Positions 18,518-25,511 of a DNA stretch of 36,911 nt are shown here, piece after piece. Origin of the DNA: Methylobacterium tarhaniae (GTDB taxonomy: Bacteria; Pseudomonadota; Alphaproteobacteria; Rhizobiales; Beijerinckiaceae); assembly GCF_001043955.1 (NCBI RefSeq), contig NZ_LABZ01000067.1, positions 1 through 36,911 on the forward strand, given 5' to 3'. The position numbers were made by a program, and so were the translations under genes. Below the pieces are notes generated by a model that was not told the origin of the DNA, searched no databases, and saw only the letters and a program-made list of their open reading frames with translations. The stretch's first letter is position 1. Each line of letters begins with the position of its first letter.

Positions 18518-18883
18518 ATGGGCAAGTTTTTTTTGCATGCGGTAGCCTGTTGTTGCATGGCATCTTATGCGTCATCGGCTTTTGCAATAAATATATCAGC
18601 CTATCATGATTCCATAAAAAATCGTAAATGTGATAATTGCAATATATATCACAATGCCAAAGATGAAATGACGGACCTTGATGAGAATGAAGCTAAGGAA
18701 TTAGCAAAAACTATAGGATATACCATAATATCAAAACCAGAGAGGAAAAAAGACTATTATATTATGCTAGGTAAAAAAGGAGGGTTTTATTCAGAATTGC
18801 ACGTGAAAGAAGGCAGGAAGATTTACGTCGACCGAATGGTAGACAAAAACGATCCGCAGTGGGGATCAAATATACAGCAATAA
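18518..18883 (+). CDS. Secreted protein of unknown function, AT-rich
   Basis: A 121-residue protein with a signal peptide (MGKFFLHAVACCCMASYAS, predicted cleavage after SSAFA near residue 23). GGAGG lies 7 nt before the ATG. The mature part is charged and lysine-rich, with one CDNC pair (CX2C) that could form a disulfide or bind metal; it is not a CXXCH haem site. Codon use is strongly AT-biased (AAA, ATA, TTA, AAT), quite unlike the GC-rich neighbours. This points to recent acquisition from a low-GC source. No family is recognised. Confidence 0.75.
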   Translation: MGKFFLHAVACCCMASYASSAFAINISAYHDSIKNRKCDNCNIYHNAKDEMTDLDENEAKELAKTIGYTIISKPERKKDYYIMLGKKGGFYSELHVKEGRKIYVDRMVDKNDPQWGSNIQQ

Positions 18884-18896
18884 AATGCCGAAGTCC

Positions 18897-18985
18897 GCTT
18901 CCCACCCATAGCAGACCGTAGGCGCGGCACTCCGTGTTCCGTTCGTTATTCTGACCGCCCATAGGGACATGCCGTAAGGGACAGC
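18897..18985 (-). repeat. Dispersed repeat, end portion (copy 2)
   Basis: It begins CTTCCCACCCATAGCAG and follows the end portion of the repeat at 12589 for about 85 bp in the same orientation. The shared block includes the TAGGCGCGGC and GTTCGTTATTC motifs and ends GGGACAGC. On the reverse strand it reads LWAVRITNGTRSAAPTVCYG, matching the repeat-borne frame at 12563-12880. Confidence 0.75.
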
Positions 18986-19016
18986 ATCTGCGTCCAGTGC
19001 GGCCGGCCGATCCTGA

Positions 19017-19190
19017 GGCCACCATGTTGCGAGACGCTTTGTGAACTAGGTGTGTCGAGGCATTGACCTCTTGGGTAGCGGTAGCGATCAGGTCGACGCT
19101 GCGGCTGATCTCGGAGACCGCCTGCGTCATGGCTTGCATATTGGCGGACATTTCTCGTGCAACTGCGGCCTGCTGCTCGACACCCTGACG
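19017..19190 (-). pseudogene. Remnant of a methyl-accepting chemotaxis protein C-terminus
   Basis: One reverse frame reads GVEQQAAVAREMSANMQAM followed by TQAVSEISRSVDLIATATQE. This is the typical post-tip methylation-helix region of a chemoreceptor. There is no tip, HAMP domain or membrane segment. The sequence is not the same as the intact receptor at 9798-11489, so it derives from another receptor. Confidence 0.75.
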
Positions 19191-19513
19191 CTCGCCCGGG
19201 CCGCGCGTAGGGGGCGGTGCCTCAGGGTTGATGGCCGGGTAACCAATTCCCATCATCCTGCGATGGGCCTTGTCGCGTATCGGCCCCGCGCCCCGTCAGG
19301 CCACTCGGCCGGCGGGGCTCGCTATTTCAGCGCAGCCCATTCCACGGAACAGTCCTCGGCTACGTCTGCTGAGCGAACGCCGCCAAGGGGCATTCGGTGA
19401 GTGGGTCACTATAATCTGAATGTAGATCATAGCGCGCATTTCGCTCATGCTAGCGTAGTACAAAATTACCGTCTTGCATCCCAAATTACCGGTATAAAAT
19501 GACCAAGCGCATA

Positions 19514-19538
19514 ATTCTCGCAAAGATTGTGCGAGAAT
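19514..19538. promoter_or_regulatory. Perfect 9-bp inverted repeat upstream of an AT-rich gene
   Basis: ATTCTCGCA and TGCGAGAAT are exact reverse complements across a 7-nt loop. It lies about 130 bp before the start at 19669. It could be an operator or an upstream hairpin; no T-run follows. Confidence 0.45.
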
Positions 19539-19668
19539 GGTCATATTGTGTCTAGAAAATTACCTTCGAATTCGAAAATATCGATCTAAATGAGTATGGC
19601 AACACGTTCACATCGAGTCGGGGCTTGCATCTCAAGTGCAGTAATAAAAATAAACTTTTGGAGGAAAT

Positions 19669-19953
19669 ATGAGCGCAAGTACTATCAATATGGAAGCAAT
19701 TAAACGACTGCGTGCTATCAGTGACTTAATAGAAAGTGCTGGTCAAGAAATTAAAATGGGTCCAAGCTTGTTATTGCTACTCGATGTCGTTAAAGAAGCT
19801 GAAACCGCACTTGCGTCAAGACCCACAGAGGGAATATCAAAAAAGATCATAGAAAGTTTGGAAGCTGCGATTGATTTAGCAAATAAAGAGATTTGTTTAG
19901 ATTGCGATATAGTAGATCTATCGATTTTTTGGAAAAATAAAAATAACATATAG
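19669..19953 (+). CDS. Small AT-rich protein of unknown function
   Basis: A 94-residue protein starting MSASTINMEAIKRLR with an ideal GGAGGA 5 nt before the ATG. It looks all-helical, with three or four amphipathic helices (MEAIKRLRAISDLIESAG, SLLLLLDVVKEAETALA, KKIIESLEAAIDLANKE) and two cysteines (CLDC) near the C-terminus. Codon use is AT-rich (ATA, AAA, TTA), like the gene at 18518 and unlike the rest. This suggests foreign origin. No family is recognised; a small immunity or antitoxin-like protein is possible but not supported by a motif. Confidence 0.75.
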   Translation: MSASTINMEAIKRLRAISDLIESAGQEIKMGPSLLLLLDVVKEAETALASRPTEGISKKIIESLEAAIDLANKEICLDCDIVDLSIFWKNKNNI

Positions 19954-19992
19954 TTATATATTATAAATTTGCAGAATGATCGAATTTATGCC

Positions 19993-20427
19993 TCATGATA
20001 TTGGATACGACCCGTGAAACAGGTCGCCCATGGCCTTGCGCCGGAACAGCGTGCGCCAGCGGCGGCGCTGGTGCTCATCGCGGTCGTGCAGCATGTGGCA
20101 GCGCTGGCAGAACGCCGCCAAGTTGGCGTCCTGGTTGTTCGCCGTGTCATGGTCGCGGTGCGCGGCTGCCAGCACCACCTTTGTGACGCGCACTCGGCCG
20201 AGCAGGTCCTCGTTGCGCAGCCGCTGCCGGAGTTTGCGCCCCTGGCCATCACGCCAACTCGCAATCTCAGGATCCCACCATCGGCCGTCGCCGAGGTGGA
20301 AGACCCGCTGGAGGTGAGGGCGGGCGCACTCCTCGCACCGGCCCCGCGCCCGGTGGAAGCGGATAGCGTCGGATAGCTGGGGCCAGTCGATGGGGTAGAA
20401 GAAGCGGTGCTCCGGCCGGATTGGCAT
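19993..20427 (-). CDS. HNH endonuclease family protein, copy 1
   Basis: A 144-residue protein. CEEC (zinc ligands) lies near residue 31, the HNH core AAAHRDHDTANN near 87-98, and CQRCHMLHDR near 107-116, the expected beta-beta-alpha-metal layout with a structural zinc. A conserved central GDGRWWD precedes the catalytic part. HNH nucleases cut DNA using a divalent metal; stand-alone small ones occur in phages, introns and defence islands. It is 130/144 identical to the gene at 29233-29667, and a third, decayed copy lies at 18118. The similarity continues about 20-40 bp upstream of the start, so it was copied as a segment. Confidence 0.88.
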   Translation of the reverse strand: MPIRPEHRFFYPIDWPQLSDAIRFHRARGRCEECARPHLQRVFHLGDGRWWDPEIASWRDGQGRKLRQRLRNEDLLGRVRVTKVVLAAAHRDHDTANNQDANLAAFCQRCHMLHDRDEHQRRRWRTLFRRKAMGDLFHGSYPIS

Positions 20428-20597
20428 CCCTGCTCCTCCGACTCAGCGGGTGTACTCCCGAGGGAGCTTAGCTCGTTCTAGGGTTAAGCTCGACCTATCA
20501 GAGTGACGATCCCACCGTGCCGCGGCCGATCATGTCTGTCACGCCATCTTTCAAGTAGTCCGAAAATAAGAAATCATTCCTAGAGACAGGACCAAGT

Positions 20598-20618
20598 TTG
20601 GGGCATATTATACCCCAA
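20598..20618. promoter_or_regulatory. Palindromic operator-like site
   Basis: TTGGGG and CCCCAA flank the AT-rich centre CATATTATA. The site is 23 bp upstream of the frame at 20642 and overlaps a plausible -10 element, so it looks like a repressor-binding site. Confidence 0.4.
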
Positions 20619-20641
20619 GCGCATAGTGTAATGCTAAGAAA

Positions 20642-20884
20642 ATGGAAAAATATCCTGATCGATTTGCGCTCAAGGGGCGGCAGGCCAGTCTTCTCACGCG
20701 GCAGGAAAGCGCGAGGCTACGCGCGTTAGAACTTGCTCCTATCTTCGCCGAGGTACAGGCGGATGGCGCGACGACGTTGTCGGCTATAGCCACAGCTCTC
20801 AACGCACGCGGTGTGCCCACGGCTCGCAGTGGATCATGGTCTGCGGCGCAAGTGCAACGGGTGCTTACCAGGATCGGAGGATAG
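20642..20884 (+). pseudogene. C-terminal fragment of a serine recombinase
   Basis: The 80-codon frame ends LAPIFAEVQADGATTLSAIA followed by TALNARGVPTARSGSWSAAQVQRVL. That is the characteristic C-terminal helix-turn-helix region of resolvase/invertase-type serine recombinases (alanine-rich helix, LNARGIPTARGG.W, V..VL.R). The catalytic resolvase domain is missing. The 5' part up to residue 25 reads as protein but has no good ribosome binding site. It is probably the tail of a deleted recombinase; an alternative is a free-standing DNA-binding protein under the palindrome at 20598. Confidence 0.65.
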
Positions 20885-21317
20885 CGGCGGGCCGAGCCTC
20901 ACGGGGGCAAGGCCCAAACCCGCCGATCGCGCAGACCGGGGGGCACTGCGCGATCGTATGTAAATCGCGCACAAACGGCTTGCAGGCAATCTATTCTGCC
21001 GGACTAGGTCGTGAGTGGCGAGTCGGGTAGCTCCTTATGGAGACCCGACCCGCCGGTGACGCCAGTCGAACGGCCAAAGGGCGGCAGGACTGGTGTAACT
21101 GCCGGGCCAATGCTTGCAAACGCGAACCGTTCCCACAGCAGAACACCCGCCAGAGGGTTCGGACCTTGGCGGGTATCCAGCGCTGAGGGACTGACTTTGG
21201 ACCGGGGGTAGAACGGCCGGTCGCGGAAACCGTTCCAGCCTTTTTGATTAAACCGGCTTAAAGTAAATTGCTTTTACACGGTTTGGCACAATCGGGAATT
21301 TGCGCTAGGTCACACGG
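20885..21317. other. Gene-free stretch with a conserved hairpin
   Basis: No gene is visible. It contains the structured element at 21018-21053 and, at 21210-21246, a GAACGG ... CCGTTC inverted repeat followed by CAGCCTTTTT, a weak intrinsic terminator. Nested inverted repeats (AAACCG/CGGTTT and TAAAG/CTTTA) lie at about 21248-21283, upstream of the gene at 21318. Confidence 0.45.
21018..21053. repeat. Conserved stem-loop, copy 1
   Basis: GTCGGGT pairs with ACCCGAC, extended by GCG/CGC, with an inner CTCC-TTAT-GGAG hairpin. The same architecture occurs at 27303-27346 with compensating base changes. Confidence 0.6.
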
Positions 21318-21578
21318 ATGGCGCGCCGGGTGAACTACCAAATTTTTGACATGCCGGACGGACGATTTTCCGTCACGGTGACCATCGAACCGGATAAAAC
21401 GATGGTGCGCACGGGCTTCGCAACTCAAGCAGAAGCGAGTGCGTGGGTCGAGGGCCTACGGGATATCATGGCAGCCCTTGGCGCGCCTGTGAGCCTCACC
21501 TTCCCCGAATATCCCGGTTCCCTCCCGCTGAACGACGTGCTGGCCTTAATCCGGAAGGCAAGCACCGAAGCCGACTGA
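21318..21578 (+). CDS. Small alpha/beta protein of unknown function
   Basis: An 86-residue protein beginning MARRVNYQIFDMPDGRF. Two or three beta strands (VNYQIFDM, FSVTVTIEP, MVRTGF) are followed by an amphipathic helix (TQAEASAWVEGLRDIMAAL), the pattern of small HicB-like or AP2-like DNA-binding folds. No signature residue confirms either. AGGT lies about 8 nt before the ATG. It precedes the serine recombinase by 220 bp, separated from it by a dispersed repeat copy. The function is unknown. Confidence 0.6.
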   Translation: MARRVNYQIFDMPDGRFSVTVTIEPDKTMVRTGFATQAEASAWVEGLRDIMAALGAPVSLTFPEYPGSLPLNDVLALIRKASTEAD

Positions 21579-21617
21579 TCGCTGGCGACGACCGCGTGGC
21601 GGGTGTGCGCCGTGCCT

Positions 21618-21706
21618 GCTTCCCACCCAAAGTGGATCGTAGGCACGGTGCTCTGAGGCCCGTTCGTTATTCCGGCCGTCCATAGAGGCATACCGCAACG
21701 GACAGC
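21618..21706 (-). repeat. Dispersed repeat, end portion (copy 3)
   Basis: It begins CTTCCCACCCAAAGTGG and carries the same GTAGGCACGG and GTTCGTTATTC blocks as 12589 and 18897, in the same orientation, ending CAACGGACAGC. The reverse strand again reads PLWTAGITNGPQS, matching the repeat-borne frame. Confidence 0.75.
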
Positions 21707-21798
21707 GCCGCGACCGCCTGAAACCCTGTCCGCTAGGATTGCTTTCGCCTTACGGACATGCATCTATGCGGACGGTATATCAACGGACGTATTCGGGC

Positions 21799-22434
21799 AT
21801 GTCGCAGACCATCCTCTACGCCCGCGTGAGCACTACGGAGCAGACCGTCGCCCATCAGCGGACGCAGGCCGAGGCCGCGGGCTTCGCGATCGACGCCGTG
21901 GTTGCGGACGACGGCGTGAGCGGCGTCAGCACCCGGCTCGCCGATCGGCCGCAGGGGCGCCGGCTGTTCGATATGCTCCGGCGCGGCGACGTGCTCGTGG
22001 TCCGGTGGGTCGATCGGCTCGGCCGCGACTACCAGGACGTGACGGACACCATTCGCGAGCTGATGCGCCGCGGCGTGATCGTCCGTACGGTCATCAACGG
22101 CTTGGCGTTCGACGGCGCCACCAAGGACCCGATGCAGCAGGCCGTGCGGGATGCGCTCATCGCTTTCATGAGCGCGACGGCCCAGGCCCAGGCCGAGGCG
22201 ACCAAGGAAGCGCAGCGCGCCGGCATCGCCCACGCCAAGGCCCGGGATGATGCATACCGCGGCCGCAAGCCCAGCTACACCCGGACTCAGCTTGACGCCG
22301 TGCGGGCCCAACTCGCCCAGGGCGCCACCGTCTCAGCAGTCGCCCGGAACTCCGGCCTGAGCCGACAGACCATTTACAGGATCCAGGAAGACCCGGCGGA
22401 GGCCGAAGCGATCCTCGCCCGATGGGCGGCCTGA
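21799..22434 (+). CDS. Serine recombinase (resolvase/invertase family)
   Basis: A 211-residue site-specific recombinase. The N-terminal catalytic domain begins MSQTILYARVSTTEQT, with the nucleophilic serine at residue 10. It continues with DVLVVRWVDRLGRDYQDV, which holds the conserved DRLGR arginines, and MQQAVRDALIAFMSATAQAQ of the dimer-forming E helix. The C-terminal region ATVSAVARNSGLSRQTIYRI is the helix-turn-helix that reads the res/hix site. It is full-length for a small resolvase. Upstream DNA at 21750-21790 contains repeated CGGAC words (ACGGACATGC, GCGGACGGTA) that could be binding half-sites. An internal start is likely because upstream codons lack recombinase character; the ribosome binding site is weak. 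Confidence 0.92.
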   Translation: MSQTILYARVSTTEQTVAHQRTQAEAAGFAIDAVVADDGVSGVSTRLADRPQGRRLFDMLRRGDVLVVRWVDRLGRDYQDVTDTIRELMRRGVIVRTVINGLAFDGATKDPMQQAVRDALIAFMSATAQAQAEATKEAQRAGIAHAKARDDAYRGRKPSYTRTQLDAVRAQLAQGATVSAVARNSGLSRQTIYRIQEDPAEAEAILARWAA

Positions 22435-22623
22435 GCCGTTTGTGGGCCGGACCGCCGCATCTTCCTGCATACGGCGAAGCAGCTCTGCCGTGTCGCGGGT
22501 CTTGAGGGCGAGTTCGTATCCATGCGCCCGGAGACAGGCATTGTTCGAGCGGACGCGCTCTGCTGCCTCGATTGTATCTTGGGCACGTTGGAGAAGCTCG
22601 GAGGTGCGATCGTGGGGTGACAT
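22333..22623 (-). CDS. Small helical protein overlapping the recombinase 3' end
   Basis: A 96-residue protein starting MSPHDRTSELLQRAQD with AAGG 4-5 nt before the ATG. The first 55 residues form charged helices (SELLQRAQDTIEAAERVRSN, YELALKTRDTAELLRRMQED). The last 34 codons overlap the recombinase gene on the opposite strand, so its true end is uncertain and that tail may be fortuitous. No family is recognised. It is convergent with the recombinase. Confidence 0.5.
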   Translation of the reverse strand: MSPHDRTSELLQRAQDTIEAAERVRSNNACLRAHGYELALKTRDTAELLRRMQEDAAVRPTNGSGRPSGEDRFGLRRVFLDPVNGLSAQAGVPGDC

Positions 22624-22959
22624 GCCACCTTGTAATGCACAGGAAGGAATTCCGATCCCGGTAGAAATCTAGATCAGCTGCTTCGGGGTGAGGCTCGACG
22701 TAGCCTATAGGGCATTGAGGCCGGAGGGTCGGGACTCGCATGCCTCCGACCGGCATGTACGGGAAATCCTACCGACGACGTTCCCATGCATCCGCTCAAT
22801 TCGACGGGATTTGCCGTGCTAGGCCCATGGCTTGGTTCGTACGCGGCAAGGTCGATTGACTACCCCTGTCGGGAAACACATGTTTTCCGTACGCCCGAGC
22901 CTGACCATGCCAAATGACCGCACGGGGTGGAAAGCAAACAGCCGAAAGGCTCCTGCTGT
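22624..22959. other. Intergenic stretch holding the first palindromic repeat
   Basis: No gene is visible. The palindrome at 22867-22893 is the only recognisable structure. Confidence 0.45.
22867..22893 (+). repeat. Palindromic boundary repeat, copy 1
   Basis: TGTCGGGAAACACATGTTTT followed by CCGTACG. The core CGGGAAACA/TGTTTTCCG is an inverted repeat around a 2-bp centre. It shares orientation with copies at 23770 and 27121. With copy 2 the similarity runs on to GCCTGAC and ATGCC just downstream. Confidence 0.65.
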
Positions 22960-23604
22960 TCAGGTTAAAAGCCTCGGACCACCAACCACCGTGATCTCGC
23001 CGCCGTGGCGTTTGACGAGGACGAGAATAACTTGCGCAAGGGTGTAGGGCTTCACGTCCAGAAGGACCACGGGAATGCGCGCCGTGTTCGGTCGCCTGCG
23101 CCATGGGTATCCCATCGTTCCGAAGCGGAACGGGTTGTATGGGGCATGGATCGGCGTCCGAAGCGTCAGACGGATCTGGTTCAATTGGCCACGACAGTAG
23201 AAAATGCGCGCCCGTGATACCGTCACCCACGGGATCGTGGTTCCGGCGCGCCGATCCTCGATCCCGTCTGCGCGAAGGATCATCACCGGGTCCGTCCGTA
23301 GGGCGTCCCTAATGCAAATCCAGGCAGTGGCAGGAGCAGAAATCGCCACCAACCCCGCTGGCAGCAAGCCGACCATAACAATCCATAATATCCACTCCGA
23401 TGGATGCAAGACGAGCATCCAGAGCATCAACGCGACCACGATGAAGCTGACCACGCCCGCACTAAGAGTGAAGAGCCCGTAGAGGAGTTGGAGACTCGCA
23501 TTGGTGCGGACTTCGAGGGGAAGCTCGACATTGCTTGGGGAAATGGCGTGCGACCGCCCGAAGGGCGGCACACCCGGTATCAGTACCGTCTCCATATCCA
23601 TCAC
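22960..23604 (-). CDS. Two-span membrane protein (STM3941-like, tentative)
   Basis: A 214-residue protein with a soluble N-terminus, two adjacent hydrophobic segments (about 42-66 and 71-98) and a basic cytoplasmic C-terminal half of mixed strands ending DVKPYTLAQVILVLVKRHGG. This topology, two spans then a PH-like domain containing a strand such as ILRADGIEDRRAG and TIPWVTVSRARI, resembles the STM3941 group of uncharacterised membrane proteins; the match is by eye. Several starts are possible (GTG at 23604, ATG two and four codons in). It is the only gene between palindromic repeats 1 and 2, and it is transcribed against the defence-like pair next door. Confidence 0.7.
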   Translation of the reverse strand: MMDMETVLIPGVPPFGRSHAISPSNVELPLEVRTNASLQLLYGLFTLSAGVVSFIVVALMLWMLVLHPSEWILWIVMVGLLPAGLVAISAPATAWICIRDALRTDPVMILRADGIEDRRAGTTIPWVTVSRARIFYCRGQLNQIRLTLRTPIHAPYNPFRFGTMGYPWRRRPNTARIPVVLLDVKPYTLAQVILVLVKRHGGEITVVGGPRLLT

Positions 23605-24128
23605 TTAGGCCCAGCAGCATCGAAACGGTGACGCTAAGATGGGTGCCTTTCCGCTGTCTTGCCGAGAAACCCAGATGGAAATCTGAAGGTCGTTATGGGT
23701 CGCCAGCGGACCCATGAGGCGCCCGTCCGCGTCATGTGTCAGCCAACATGCCCGACTGGCCACTTTGGATGTCGGAAAACACTTGTTTTACGTACATAGG
23801 CCTGACATGCCGAATAACTGCTGGGGGTTGGAACGGGTTTTGTCGCTGCACCTGCAAGCTGACGTTTAACCTTCGACCGAGGCAGCATATAAATACACTA
23901 AAGCGATCTGACTGGGATCGCGAGTTCTATGCGCTGGCGATCAAGTAGGGTTGGCATAACGGGATCATTGTTGAAAGGACGCCTAGCAGACGGCATCGAC
24001 CCAGCGACTAGCAGCTCTTGTCGCTCTCTCAAAACATCTCTTTCTGTACCATTGCCGGCAACGCTTCTGGCAACCATGTGAGTCTAGGTTGCGTCACGGC
24101 CCCGAGCCGGGCGGGCAGGGGACCACGG
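23605..24128. other. Intergenic stretch holding palindromic repeat 2 and the ATPase promoter region
   Basis: The palindrome lies at 23770-23797. Between 23870 and 24128 there is no convincing gene. An AT-rich patch (AGCATATAAATACACTAAAG, 23883-23902) could hold the promoter of the ATPase-nuclease operon. In-frame codons upstream of 24129 lack a ribosome binding site and protein character. Confidence 0.45.
23770..23797 (+). repeat. Palindromic boundary repeat, copy 2
   Basis: TGTCGGAAAACACTTGTTTT followed by ACGTACAT. The inverted repeat CGGAAAACA/TGTTTTACG has one mismatch. It lies between the lone membrane-protein gene and the ATPase-nuclease operon. Confidence 0.65.
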
Positions 24129-25391
24129 ATGTCGATTGCCAGGATCACCGAGGACGAATTTCGCAGCATCATCGCAGCCAATCTCACCCCTTCGGAGGAA
24201 ATTCGCACTCCCGAGCGCTTGTTTGGTCGCCAGAAGAACCTCACCAGCATCGACCGCGCGCTGAATTCACCTGGGCGACAAATTTTTGTCTACGGCGATC
24301 GAGGTGTCGGTAAATCCAGCCTCGCCGTCACTGCGGCACACATGCACACTGGTAGCGCCAACGCGCCCATCTACGTGCCGTGCGGTCGCCTCAGTGGCTT
24401 CAGCGATGTGATCCAGGCCGTCGGCCTGAAGACGATTGGCATCATTGAGCGGTTCGAGAAAGCGGCAACCGGGCGTGGCCTCAACTTCACGGTCCCCACT
24501 CTTGGAGGCGTGGGCCTCTCCGCGGGCACTCCTGGCAGCACCACGATCCCGGCCCCGACGACGATCGACGAAGCACTCGACGTCATCCGCTACGTGGCCG
24601 AAAAGCGTAGAGGAAGGCTTGTTGTAGTCATCGATGAGATGGAGCGGATCGAGAAAGTTGAAGAACGCGATAAGTTTGCCGAATTCATCAAAAATATTCC
24701 AACACTTGGGAATGATATTCGTTTCATATTCTGTGGTATTGCCTCAGATGTTGACGAATTACTGAATGCTCATCCATCGGCTGGCCGTATTCTTGAAACA
24801 ATCAAACTTGAACGACTCCGACATGATGCGCTCTGGAAGATCATTACGACAGTCTCGGAGAAGGTAGGGGTTGATATAACCCATGATATGCTAGTCCGCA
24901 TCAGCCAAATAAGCGATGGTTTTCCGCATTTTGTCCATTTGATAGGTGATACGATGTTCTGGAATGTCTTCGATGATCCGGAAATGGTGACAACCATCGA
25001 CCGCCACCATTTTCGGGCTGGCATCAAGGGGGCGATCGAGAGGAGCGATGTCGTCCTCCGAACGCAGTATCAGAAGGCGGTTCAGAAAACGCGCAACACA
25101 CTCGATTACGAGGAGGCTCTCTGGGCGCTTGCCGACAGCACCGCTGACCGTCGGCAGGTGACGGACATTTACGACTCAAGCTACCGGCGGATCATGGAGT
25201 CGCGCGGAGACCGACCGTTCCTGCGGCGTGACGCCTTCAATCAGCGCCTACTCTCGCTAAGGGGTGAGGGGCATGGCCGCGTCGTCATTGGCCACGGCTC
25301 AGGATGGTTCGGGTTCCGCGAGAACCTGATGCGCGGCTATGTTCGGCTTCGTGCTGAGGACCAAGGCATCACGCTCGGGCGAGATATCTGA
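24129..25391 (+). CDS. AAA/Orc-like P-loop ATPase of a putative defence pair
   Basis: A 420-residue P-loop ATPase. The N-terminal FGRQKNLTSIDRALNSPGRQ resembles the docking motif before many AAA/STAND ATPases. Walker A is GDRGVGKSS (56-64), Walker B LVVVIDEMERI (164-174, with a DE pair) and a sensor-like strand is FIFCGIA (199-205). A helical lid with a winged-helix-like end follows. There is no signal peptide. The start is chosen at the ATG with GGGGA about 7 nt upstream, 37 codons inside the longest frame. It is followed 120 bp later by the Mrr-type nuclease gene in the same direction, and both lie between palindromic repeats 2 and 3. The ATPase is a plausible sensor or regulator of the nuclease; this is inferred from pairing, not from a known system. 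Confidence 0.85.
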   Translation: MSIARITEDEFRSIIAANLTPSEEIRTPERLFGRQKNLTSIDRALNSPGRQIFVYGDRGVGKSSLAVTAAHMHTGSANAPIYVPCGRLSGFSDVIQAVGLKTIGIIERFEKAATGRGLNFTVPTLGGVGLSAGTPGSTTIPAPTTIDEALDVIRYVAEKRRGRLVVVIDEMERIEKVEERDKFAEFIKNIPTLGNDIRFIFCGIASDVDELLNAHPSAGRILETIKLERLRHDALWKIITTVSEKVGVDITHDMLVRISQISDGFPHFVHLIGDTMFWNVFDDPEMVTTIDRHHFRAGIKGAIERSDVVLRTQYQKAVQKTRNTLDYEEALWALADSTADRRQVTDIYDSSYRRIMESRGDRPFLRRDAFNQRLLSLRGEGHGRVVIGHGSGWFGFRENLMRGYVRLRAEDQGITLGRDI

Positions 25392-25511
25392 CGGTTCATC
25401 TACTTCCTTGTTAACTTCTTTGGTTGCTCAAACAAGATCCACTTCCGCTTCTCGGGCTGGACAACTCAGGTCATGGCGTCGCATCTTCCCATTTAAGAAC
25501 AGGAGGATGAT

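Larger units (their letters stand above)
18884..19668. other. Mosaic gene-free stretch
   Basis: This stretch is made of a dispersed repeat copy (18897-18985), a chemoreceptor tail remnant (19017-19190) and, from about 19400, AT-rich DNA with a perfect hairpin (19514-19538) that leads into the gene at 19669. No intact gene is visible in it. Confidence 0.6.
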
